Below, piece after piece: positions 14,056 through 25,700 of a stretch of 64,000 nt of DNA; position 1 is the first letter of the stretch, and each line of letters starts with the position of its first letter. The stretch is from the NCBI GenBank assembly GCA_025266875.1, contig JALLLT010000017.1:1-64000 (forward strand), read 5' to 3'. The stretch is from Fennellomyces sp. T-0311 (Eukaryota; Mucoromycota; Mucoromycetes; Mucorales; Lichtheimiaceae). A program made the position numbers and the translations under genes. The notes under the pieces are model-generated. The model was not told where the DNA came from, ran no database searches, and was given only the letters and a program-made list of their open reading frames with translations.

Positions 14056-14187
14056 CGATGGTGCATCCCAAACTTTATCGTTATATCCAAATATCGTTAT
14101 ATAAAACCAGGTTTGGCAGTGATTACCGTTCCGGTACATCGAAAATTATATCGTTGTATAAAATATCATTATATGAAGCGACCACTC
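14056..14187. mobile_element. MITE, 132 bp, TA-flanked (copy B)
   Basis: Bounded by TA on both sides, with degenerate ends CGATGG at the left and CCACTC at the right, matching the CAGTGG...CCACTG ends of the element at 31644-31775, which has exactly the same length. The internal stretch CCCAAACTTTATCGTTATAT (14067-14086) recurs, inverted and slightly changed, in that copy. Non-coding. It abuts the first readable exon of the PD-(D/E)XK-like gene on the minus strand. Confidence 0.6.
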
Positions 14188-14636
14188 TATTTGGATTGGC
14201 GTTCATCGTACACTGATTGCAATGCTGCTTTGGAAAAATCGCGCTGATGCCCGGATGCCATCTGTTATTTTGGTTCAGGAAAATGGAAGACAAAGCGCCA
14301 GAATATTGTAACAAAAGTTTAGTAATCTGCTTCCTCGTATACGATGTTGCCCCATGGCCCAGGTTGCTTATCACTTACAGAATATGGTGAACGTGACTTT
14401 TCGGAAAGAGGTTTTCAAAGTTGTCATTAGCAACCAACCGGAAAGCATAAAAGGGCATCGATATATCGGCGCCTTATATTATGTAGCGACCATCCGCCGA
14501 AGGGGCTCAGATGCTTGGCGATTGGGCAGTAGAATTTTCCTCATGCCTGTGTAGCTGTGGCTCCATCTGTCCTTGTTGTTTCTCGTTCGCCTGCTCGCTC
14601 TCCTGCTCGTCCTCCGCTTGCATGGTCGCTTAGCCC

Positions 14637-14900
14637 TCCCGGTTGCCTATCTCTTCTGGCTGGCTTCTTTGCTGATATGCACGGAAGATCGTATTGGCGC
14701 TATCTGAGCTGAGCCTTTCCAAGATTTTTAACGCTTGTAGGGCATAGCCGTCTGCATTTACTCTCTGAACAAAGAAAACCAGTTTCAGTAGGTTAGTAGC
14801 GTTAGACTTTCTTTTGACAACATACCAACAGTTCCGCTTTGCGCAGTATACGCATCCACAGCTCCTTGTCAGTGACACGTATACTAAAATTAAAGTGTAA
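14637..14900 (-). pseudogene. Gene fragment, two exons, cut by a transposon end
   Basis: Two frame-compatible pieces separated by a good GT-AG intron (about 14826-14763): RVTDKELWMRILRKAELL and VNADGYALQALKILERLSSD, ending in a stop at about 14630. The piece begins behind an acceptor (TTTTAG) just 35 nt from the end of a mariner-type terminal repeat at 14932. No start codon and no family recognised; it looks like the 3' end of a gene whose front was lost. Confidence 0.3.
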
Positions 14901-14931
14901 GTAAATTTGTTAAATCGTTCTCATTTACATA

Positions 14932-15040
14932 CAGTGGCGGCTCGTTATAATGATATTTTATATAATGATACCGTTCCGCCTGGAAACATGCATCCAAACT
15001 TTAAGCGCCGATAACTTTGTGAATTCACGTCTGCTTCTCA
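14932..15040. mobile_element. Terminal end of a CAGTGG-type element (copy C, one end only)
   Basis: TA followed by CAGTGGCGGCTCGTTATAA, a terminus typical of Tc1/mariner-pogo elements, then GCATCCAAACTTTAA, a segment shared with the MITE at 14056. The opposite end was not found. Its nearness to the transposase remnant suggests it could be one end of the parental element, but orientation and target duplication cannot be proven by eye. Confidence 0.45.
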
Positions 15041-15189
15041 TGAAGCAAAATGGCCTTGCTAGCTGAAGGAGTTTGTCCTTATACTGTATTGTTGGATTTA
15101 TGAGGTATTGATATAAAGCTGTACACTGTGGCAAATGTAATTAGACACAAAATTTTGTGGAAGACGAAACACGAACCTTTTAATTTTCC

Positions 15190-16131
15190 CCGCATGAATC
15201 TTCATTAGACTGTCGACATTGCTCCACCGTTTTTATCCAAAGGGAAATGAGGTCGCTTTTGCCCACATCAGAGAAGTAAGTAAGTGTGGAGCTGTCGTGC
15301 AAGTTGTACTTCAGTCCAGTCGGTGATCCGATTATAGCCAACTTTTTACTTAACGATGCTCCAAAGTCCCTTTATCGGTTGCAGCTCGCAGTGGTACAGC
15401 GGTGTCTTCTGGATGTCATGACCATGTTTCCGGGCAATATAATACACTGCGCATGTTGCTGGAAGCTTTTCTCTCAAATGCTTCAAATCTACTAGGAGTT
15501 CCTTCTTTGACACCACTTGTTTTCGAGTTGAAATGCGCAAGTGATGGCGATTCGCGATATACCAGTCGATTATTGCTTGTCGTTTAGCCTTGCTTGTTGG
15601 GATAGGGTCATTCTTGCGAAAGTATATGGATGATGCACTCGAAGCCCAAGTCCACCAGTTCTTACACAGGCGTCCAAACAGTCTCTCAAAAAGATCTGCA
15701 TTGAAGTTGCCATAGTAATCATTGTAATCTGGAGCGATCTTGGCATCTTTTACACACTTTGGCAAGTTCTTCCACTCCGTTGGTGTGTTTTTCATGGAGG
15801 GACTACCAGGATTACGCGTTCCGGTTGGTCAACATGTGATTTACCTTTCACAGGCCATATGACAATTTTTTCCTCAATCAATGTTGTATATAGCCGTGCA
15901 GTAACGGGTTCACCAGCTTTGACACGGTCGAGAGCGAACTTACGCACTGCGTGAATGTATTCTTCTGTGAGAACCATCTTTGGCCAAGGCAATGATCTCT
16001 TTTGCCATTGGTTCTCCAATACCAAGGAACTCCTCTAACAGCTTCCACCAGGGCTTGCTTTTAACGAAATTTCCCAGGTTGTACTGCTCGATCAAAAACT
16101 TTGCAGATGCGAATAAACGTGGTCCATTCAT
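15190..16131 (-). pseudogene. Tc1/mariner-like DDE transposase, decayed
   Basis: Three out-of-frame blocks on the minus strand reconstruct a transposase outline: 16131-15940 (MNGPRLFASAKFLIEQYNLG, DNA-binding side), 16025-15792 and 15795-15346 with YYGNFNADLFERLFGRL and the C-terminal signature YHCELQPIKGLWSIVK, followed by ISLWIKTVEQCRQSNEDS to about 15190. YHxELxPIxxxW is the hallmark of the DDE_3 endonuclease group common in Mucorales genomes. The segment where the second catalytic Asp is expected reads ASSASSIYFRKND without it. Frame breaks and loss of catalytic residues show it is inactive. Confidence 0.75.
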
Positions 16132-16744
16132 TTTTTTGTAATGGCAGATTGAGCACGTTCTAATGGGAATGACACCATGATGGAAAGTAAAATATATATC
16201 AAACGAAAGCGCTTCGTGTCAAGAATACGAAGATTTTGGTCTCAGGAGCAGACGACGTCATCCGAAGAACTTGGCACTTTTCTCATCATCAATTTTGGAT
16301 ACATGTTTCCCGGCGGGACTTTACACATCCCTTGATACAAAGTCGAAGCAGGCTTTTTTGTTTCGAATAAGCGATATATAAATCTGGTGTAAAGGCTAAG
16401 AATTCTACCTCTTTGAAATATACTTTTTCCTAAACCGCGAGCTTGACAATAATTGGTGGTGCTAAGAGACTTGAGCGTGATGTGGAACAATATTCTGAAA
16501 TGTGATGATGCAATCGACAACAGCAATACCAAGGTTGCTCGATAAAGAAATGGAACGTATTCTGGTGCCTCAGAGGACATTATCACTGCTGAGGCAAGGC
16601 GCCGACAAAGGTTATTTGCGCGTTCATGATTGGCTAATAATGTTTTTGAAGTTACTGAAAAGGGAAAGCAATGCAAATTTATACGTTCGCTGAAGAAGAA
16701 ACGATCGCTTCTTTCATTAGCTCTTACACTTTCGCACCTCAACC
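16132..16744. other. Intergenic: Csf1 promoter
   Basis: 613 bp with no real gene; a long minus-strand open frame here has no protein-like features. Probably promoter and 5' leader of the Csf1 gene. Confidence 0.4.
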
Positions 16745-19700
16745 ATGCTTTCCGAAGCAGTTGCATCGGGAGTAGAACTGTCGTCAAGCAGCAATGTACA
16801 GACCGCATCGGATTTCTGGCTGTTCGTCGTCTACTGTCTGGTTGTCATTGTCGTCGTCCTGTTCTTCCTGTTCTACTTCAACCGCGCCCTCGGCCAAATC
16901 TTGACCTGGCTCATTAATCAGTACACATGGCGACGTTATAATGCATATATTGAAGTTGGTACGCATCGAGAGCGTGTTGTCAATGGAGGACGATCATTGA
17001 CTTTGAGGACTAGATTCCATACGTGTCACCCTCTTGGGCGCTCGGATACTGTTTAAAAACCTACGATTTCTCTCCACCAACCAGTCCATATCCATAGTCA
17101 AAGGCCATGTTTCCATTCAGTACTGGCTGCTTAATGTTCGCAAAGCCGACAGTGAAAAGACAGGCAAGTGCCGTTACTGAGTGACCACGTTCGTCGTCGC
17201 CAACCATGAATATGCAGATTCCTCCAAAAGCAAACTGCCGTGTCGAATCGTATGCAGCGTCGAAGGACTCGAGTGGTTTATCTACAATAACGCCCCAGCG
17301 TACAATGCAATGCGTGATATTCTCGGCGAGCCATCGTCTCCGCCAGATGATGAAGGTAAGCAATAGCTGAGCATCTCCCAATGCAATTTGTGCTCAAATA
17401 GGCGGAGCAGACAACCCAACACCGCCGTCTACGCATTCATCGCTATCGTCCGTCGTCGAACGTGATCCCGAAAGCCAACTCCCCATACAAACGTCGTTAA
17501 TGCAGTCCCTGATGCCCATCCAATTCGAATGTACCACAGGCGCCATCATGATCGGAAACAACGAACTCCGCAGTATGATCGTGGGGCAATATGTGCAGGC
17601 AAGCGGTACCTGGAGCGTGGGTGAATCGCGTGCCGAGATGGATCACTACAAATCAGTCCTTGACTTGGTATTTCGGAAACCTCAAATCAGCCTCAAGGAT
17701 AACATGGACTTCACCTACGCGCCACCTGATGTGGACCCGATGCCGCGGAATACGTCTGCATGGCGACGGTAACAGTGAAACAGTGGCGCAGTGTTCGTAC
17801 ATGGTGGCTAACTGGATTGCTAGTGCTGTCGATTTCATCTTGAATCCATTCCACAAGTTGTTCCATCCGGCTGCCAAAACAAGGCAGTTTGGTCACATGC
17901 AGCACATGCATGAAATTATGCGTGCACAACGCGAATCTGATGGCACCACCGGCCGCTCAACGACATTTCACGAAGAATATGCGCAGGTCAATAATGTGCT
18001 TGAATGCAGTAAAATGGCGGTTCTGTATTACTCAGATGTTCCAGGTAATGGGCGGACCACGTTCAAAGCGGATTATCAACGCTTACCTTTGTTTCTGTAG
18101 GACCTGTACCGGCAACCGAAGTGCTGGGATCTTCAGGGGTGGGAATTGATGTGGGTAACGGAGGGCTCCCGCCGGAATGGGGAGTCCGGCTATTGGTGTG
18201 GAACCCAATGGTGCATTATGGACCCTGGGCGGATCGGCAACGGTAACTATCCGGTTGGCGCTAAACTTTAAACGTGTACCAACCTTTTGATACTGTTAGA
18301 TCAGACCTTCAGGATTATTTCTTCCCCAATTCGCATCGCAATAACGTACCTACGCCGCATCTTAACCCTGGTGATGAGCGGAAATTTACAGCGTTCGAGT
18401 TCCATGTCGAGCTCATGACAGAAGGTACATTTCGCGTTCCTACCAGGGAAAAGTCAAAGGTAAATGACGGATAATCACGTGAGGTGCATATACAAACTCG
18501 GCATCATGTAGGATTGGAAATACGACACCGAGTCCGCTGATCTTGATCTTGGTGCTGATGGTTACTATACTCGTCCTTACGGATGGATCGATATCAAAAC
18601 CGCGGCAGGATCCACCATCAAGATCGTCGTCCCGTTTGTCTGTGGCGCCGATGGGTTCACATCCACAGCCGAATTCCATCTGAAGGAAGTCGACGCTTCG
18701 ACAAGTGTAAACTACGCATCGCTGATGCAGGCGAAGAATTTGGAAGTAAGCAGGAAGTGAGGGTGCTGGCAACCTAAAATATTCATGCTTTCCGGTAGCT
18801 TTCCGTCCACATGCACTCGCCTATTGTATGGAACTCGCACAGAACCTGGGAAATCAATCTATCTACTCGAAAACCACACATATTCCTCCTTCGCGACCAC
18901 GTTTTCCTGTTCCAAGATCTTATCAAAGACTGGGCATCATCTCCTCCGGCTGATCTACTCCACTTTATACCCCTTACGTACAACTTTACTGCCAACATTT
19001 ACGAGCCACTTATTTACCTATGCGTGAATGAGCATAATATCATTAGTAACCCAAACACATTAGATGACAATGGTAAGACATACCAGTACTGCTGAAACGT
19101 TACACTACTGATAACACCGGCCTTGAATGCAGCATATATCAAAGTACATACAAGCAGATTACGTTTCAACATGTCTCTGCCGTTCGTCGATTTTGAACCA
19201 GAAACGAACATTGTAAAATTCCACGCCGATGTAAGCTCGCTATTGCTTCAAGTATTCAGCTTTCTAACCAAGACATATTAGCTGGAACAATTCGACGTCG
19301 GCATATCATTGCAAAGCTCGCATACCTTGAATGCTTTTATGGAGCAGGAAAATGCCCAATTTGGAATGAGCGTCAGTGTCTCACTTGAAGGTTCCTACGA
19401 ATATTACACTACTGTTGATGTTCTACGACATATCGAGTCGCTGAACTTGAATATCAAGGTAAACTATTCCCCGGATCCTTTCTTGTCCAATCTCTCATAC
19501 TTTAATTTTAGCTTAACGGCGTTACTGTGAAGTTATTCGGCACCGTTATTCGATACATTATGATCCTACGCGATAACTACGTGGGACAGTGGATAAACTT
19601 TTCAACAATAGATGAGTATCGGCAACGACGACAAGAACCCCAGAAATGGCAGGAGATGAAAAAGAGGCAGGCGGATGCCAAGGTAGCATAATTGGTTATT

Positions 19701-22700
19701 TGGCAAACCTACCGTGCATTTCTTAATTACTTGAATGTTAGCCTATCCAAGACCCCTTTGAAGTCTATCTACTTGTCGATGTTCAAGATGGCTCGTTATT
19801 ACTACCCGAGAACCTGTACGATTGCTCTCAATATTCCCAACTCGACTTCCAAGAGTTGCAGTTAGAGCTACGGAACTTGGACATTTATATGGGTAAGGAC
19901 TGGATATTTGTAATGCAAACTATCTTTTGATGTGTTCCCCCTAGACATGTATGTCACTGTCAGTCCAATCACATGGACACGTGAAAGTTACAGCGATCCT
20001 AGCTCGAAAAAAGCTTTTGTACGAAGCCGAAATGGCCGGGATCAAGGAAACTTTTTGTATATCGACGGTAAGGACTGACTCTGGTTAGAACAGGAGTAAG
20101 CGTCTGAGCGCTGATGTGACTTTCTATAGAATTGAATATCTATGCTCATCGTCTCTTTGGTCCGTTACCGGAGATAGCAACATACCTTTGTCACTGGGAA
20201 TTTGAAGTTGGACGGATCACTGGTGAGGTCAAGCCATCATTTTTGCTTGGAACGACCAATTTTGCACAGACATTTGCGTATGATATGATTGATGAAGACA
20301 ACGCTGTACCGGCCGAGATTGCACCAGCTGCCGATCCAGATGTCACTTTTCTCAAGGCATCTATCAAACAAGTGGATGTCTACCTAATGAATGATCACAG
20401 TGCAGCCAAAGTGAGCATCGACGAGGGCTTATCGCTTGAATTCGACAATCTTGTGAACGATAAGTATAATCAGCGCGTTAATGTCAAGATACCGACACTT
20501 GTCGCTACCACGCTTGCCAGTCAAGATCATCACATGAGTGGATTAGATTCAGTAGAGGTACGGGGTTAAGCATATTAATGATTCTATCCTTTTACTGATT
20601 GCGAGGCATTTCATAGAGTGAGTTCTCTTGGGTTGAAGTCGCGCGTCTCTCTACGGGCATGAATATTACTGTATTTAGACACTCAAAAGAATGGCGGCGG
20701 CTGAGAAATGCCCAGCAAAACTTCATAAGGGCGCAGGATTATGCTACTCGCAGATGCCCACATTTGTATGAAAGTGATCGAGATACTCAAGGTAAAGTGC
20801 TTCATTATGATGCAATTACTTCTTGGTTGACAATGAAACGAATTCAGACGCTTCGCAATCCTCCTCTGAATATCATGTTGGAGTACTATATGCACCTCCA
20901 TACCGGTCATTCTATCTCGGTTAGTTTAAAAAGTAGTAACCCAGTAGACCGATTTCTGATCTAGATGCGAACACAGAGGGCCATGGTACCGAAAATGAGA
21001 CTGAAATCAACGGTGCTTATTTGATGCGAACGCCATCACAGCCTGGTAACTATGCGATACGCTCTTTAGCAGGTGCAGGCGCAAGCGACGTACCTAGCGT
21101 TGGATCTTACATGAGCGACTGGATCGATGGAAACTCGTATTTGGATATACGTTCTCGGCAAAGCGTCATGTCCAATGACGATGAGTCGTTCCATACTGCT
21201 TACTCGAACGACCCGCTGAACAGAGGGACTCCTCCGGGACATAACTTGGAGCAACTGGATCTTTACGAACATTACAGCTCAGATGAGCTGGCCTCAGATA
21301 GCGACGGTAAAATTCTAATATGGATGCGTTTAGTTTTGATAACTAACAGTTCCTTGGGTGCAGGTGAATCTGCACACTTGGAGGATTGGGCAAATGATGA
21401 TCAAAGCAAAGGAAAAGGACCAGATATCACTTCGATCCCGCCATCCATTCCTTACAGCGGCTACCTAAATCGTTACGCCGTCAAAACAGCTTCTCCTCCT
21501 GGCAGCAGGGCAAGAGGATTCTTCCACCCTTACCTGCCTCCTCCAAAAACACATTTCGTACCATTGAAGGTAAAGAAGCGGCAATTTAAATGTATTCGCA
21601 AGCATTTTACTGAGCATCACGTTCTAATATATAATAGGAAGGTCACCGTAAAAAGATCGGAGGCTTCGATACTGATGAAGGCAAAGAGAAAAGGAACAGC
21701 CCTGTTTTCCTATTTCCTGGCACCGATACTTTGCCAAATATCAGCAACTTTAGTACAAGTAGTCCTGATTCCTTCGAAGAAGGGGACGAAAGCACAGGCA
21801 ATGACGTTGTCGTTACGGCGGTTCTTGAAGCAACAAGTCCGCTGCAGATCTTGATGACTCCAATTTTGGTCAAGATTGTGCAAGAAGTCTCTGAGGCAGT
21901 CAATCGTTATGTAAGCGTCCGAGTAATACTATGCTAAGGGCTTGTTACGAACCATCCATTGTTCTATAGGATTGGGATTTGGAAACCATGCTAGATTCGC
22001 TACAGATTGAATATGTGGGCCAGCTGACACGATATCTGACAGACCAATTCGTATGCACACGATTTGCGGTCTCACTACCAAAAACGCATTTCCATTTCAT
22101 TCAGAATGTCATGCTACCAGATGATCTGCCTTCGTATAAGGATGGCAAGCCGCATATCAAGACTCAGTACGACGAGCGTGGTACGATGCTTTGCTCGGCC
22201 GATATTATCATGGATGACTTTAGCATGATTGGAAGTGTCAAGTTCGAAGACGAAGCCTACGACGAAAAGAAGAAATCAGTCGCAGAGTCCAAAATGGTAC
22301 TCAGAGAATCTCGCGTACACATTGACATGGGTGACTTTGAGTGCAAAGTACAATATGTTGGCGAGCGGCATGAAACCGCGCACCAGCCTATGGTTTTTGG
22401 TATACCACGAGCCCGACAACACACTCGTTCATCGAGTCGGGACAATTTGAATAGCCAAGGAGATGAAGCAACCACCGAGCTTGTCGTCATTGACTTTGTG
22501 CTTCGCAAGTTCGCATTCAAGTGGCTTGGTGCAGCCAAACCTAATTACTTTGACCTTTCTATCAACGGCCTGTCGACGATTATTATTACGGAAGCCGTCG
22601 AGATTCTTGTTGGTGCAGTCTACTCTTGGTTGGTGTTTGTCGACGATTTCAAAGCGATCCTGCATCAATTTCAAAGTCAACGTTCACGTCAAATCCAAAT

Positions 22701-25700
22701 GTTCATTCATGAACTATCCAGCTACTCGCAGCACCCTTCGACAGTGGGTGATCCTCCATTCCTTACGAAGCCTGTCACAGTGCTTCGCCTCGGCTCACGC
22801 AACTTTAGAAACGATGTTGGCTGGAAGTTGCTTGCACGCATGCGATATTGTCTTCGGAACATTGACTCTGGAACACGCGCACGATTGCAGTATACGTTAT
22901 CACAAAACAAGAAGACACCAACATTGTCCTCCAAGCAAATGTTTGACAATGTGGTCAGAAGTCTGTCGCTATGGCGAAGCTGGGAAATCGGCAAGGAGAA
23001 TATCATGAAATGTCGCCTGTTCACCCAACCGTTCCACCAACGTATCAATGACAATGATCGCCAGCAGCAAGCGTCTGAGATCGACAAGCTCGTCGAGATG
23101 CTCATATCCTCCATGAATCTTGGCAAGATTCGTATCGACATGTTTGACTTTTGCATATTTGAAGAGGAGCAAGAGGCCGAGGATAACAGTATCATCATTG
23201 GTCCTGTGGAGCTTGCATTGGACAGCGAGTACAAGCGCCCACCCATAGGCAGTGATTCACATGAGCCGGGCTCCAGAACGAGTGGTGAAATTGAACGCAG
23301 ACATAGTCGAGTGCCTCGCGACGGATATCTTGATCTAGTTGCCAAGGCAAACGTCAATTCGATCCACATCAACATCAATCCCACCATTTTGGCGTTTGCT
23401 CGTCACATGCTTACGGTGCAGCGTGTATTCACAGCGAAATTGCAAAGTTTGTCTCATGCCACGACCACGCCAGTAGACGCTGGCGACAGTCGACCCGAAC
23501 CTCCCATCACTTTAGAAGCACTTGTGTCTCGCATCGATGTGGTGGCACAAGCCATGGTAACAGTGCAATACATTGACGTCTGCGCACGTGCTCAGAAACT
23601 TACCATGCAAAGTCAAGTACGCGGCATCCATGGCTCCGCGCTATTTTCCAATCCAAAGTTGACACCTTTGCACATTTTCTCATCATCCGAGAGGGCCGAA
23701 TCTGACTCTGGATCGGGCGTTCGCAGCTCAAACAGAACGTCTCGACGACACCACAGCAGCACGAGTAACCGCCTCATTCTCGAGGCTGCTGGCGGCATAG
23801 ACTATATCGACGCGCGTTTCTATGAAATGAAGACGTACAAATCGATTGATGAGCTTTTGGTGATCACTCTGAATGGTGCCAATGTCAGTGCCAATATTTG
23901 CCAGCCTACCAAAGTGCCTCGCAAGCAATCCAGGAACTCGATCGAACCTGCTAACTTGGTGAATAGCAGGGAGGTGTTGAATGTGTTTTCGAATATCCAC
24001 AAGTTCAATATTCATGCTCCCCAGAGCGTGTTACGACTGTACGAATTCATCGAGGACTGGCGATCTGAGCAAGGGCAGCGATACGAATTCCTTTTCCAGA
24101 ACTTGTTGAACGAATGGGAAGAGCAACGCAAGGTAGCGGCAGCGGCAGTGCATCTTCGAGCTGAAGACGCCATACCGCATACTCTAGAAACGGAAGTCAC
24201 AGAGAACAAAGGCGCTCCTGTCGTCGAGAAGAAGTACGACCTAAAGCTCCAGTTCCTTCTCAACCAGTTCGAAGTACTGTTTGATCTGCTGCCATCGCTC
24301 AGTGTTAAATACATTATTGACGACTTTTTCGTCATGGTGAATGAATTTCAAGTGAAGACACAACCGGTGCAGAAGTATGCCGTCCAGTTGTCCAAGCAAG
24401 AGATTCGGTTGATCACCAAAAGCAGTAGTCCAGCTGGCAACCAACAAAAGCAAATCCATGAAGAGTATTCTGGTGGAACATTCAGTATTCCAGGCATTCG
24501 AAGCACAGGAAGTTTGAGAAACGAGACCAAGAATGGTGTCAGTCAACTGCGTTTGCAGTTTATGGTGTTTGTGGATTTTATATCATTGTCACTCGACGTT
24601 AGCATGATCGACTCTCTCTTGACTGCTCAGTCGCTGCTTGGCAACGAGATCGGTGAGCTCATCGAAGTGTTTTCGTACGACAAACAGAAGCGCAAAAAGA
24701 AGGACAGTCCATCCACCAGTGTTTCTGCAGTCAGTCCTCCAACGATAGTCAAGTACTCCACAGATGTGAGTCTCAGTGGTCTACGGATAACAGCAGCAAG
24801 TCCATCTGCCCTAGGCGTGTTTGAATCCAACGGCTTGGAAGCGTACATATCCAATGACACAAACGGGTCGGACTGCTTACAGTGGAAAGTCAAAGGATAC
24901 AACTTCGCATTATCGCTCGAGCACAACACTGGTTTGCCGCCATCGTCGTCATCCTCTGTGGCAAGCAAAGGAGCACAACGCAACCGACTTGCATATATTG
25001 TCACTGATTTTGAGGTGCAAAACCACTTACCTCAGGAATCGGCTGCACATGACAGTGGTATGGAGCCATTTTATTTGGATATATCTCGAATTCAAGTGGT
25101 GATGCAGCCAATTGCTTTGGGAAAACTCGCCGAAATGTACATTTATTACGAGACGGAACTGAGAAAGAAGAAGGAGATGAAGAAGACCCAATTGGAGCAG
25201 ATCGCCAAAACAACCAAACGTCTCGTTCAGTCCTTCAAGCGTGATCGACCTACTTATCAGGAAGCAACACATTCGTTGTGGGAAGGCAAGCTGCTCTCGT
25301 TGACTGTCCAGCGTCTTGGCGTGGCGATACCTCTGGAAGCAAGCTCGGATTCCAACTATACTCCTCGAGAAACCAGTGCTCTTCTGCTGTCTGTTGTTTC
25401 CATCCATTTTTTGACCAAAAACATCGAAAAGAGCGCAGCAACGCTCGAAAAGATATCGCTACAGTTTGTCAAACGGTTTGATCAGAACAACGAGGACCAC
25501 TTTTTGGCAGAGCGCCACCCGCGTATGAACCAAATGTTCTTGCCATCCGTAACGTGCCATGTATACACGCGCAGTCAAAAGCCAAAGCGATACGTCAAAA
25601 TCGATGCCAAGATCGGTGGATTTGAGGTCGATATCGATGGTGCGCTATCCGAATACATCAATACCTTGAATGTAATTTACGTCAAGAGCATGGATCGTGT

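Noticed and set aside
16242..16808. Minus-strand open frame of 188 codons
   Set aside because: Overlaps the Csf1 promoter and first exon and shows no domain, signal or helix pattern.
22722..23387. Minus-strand open frame of 221 codons
   Set aside because: Shadow of the large last exon of the Csf1 gene.
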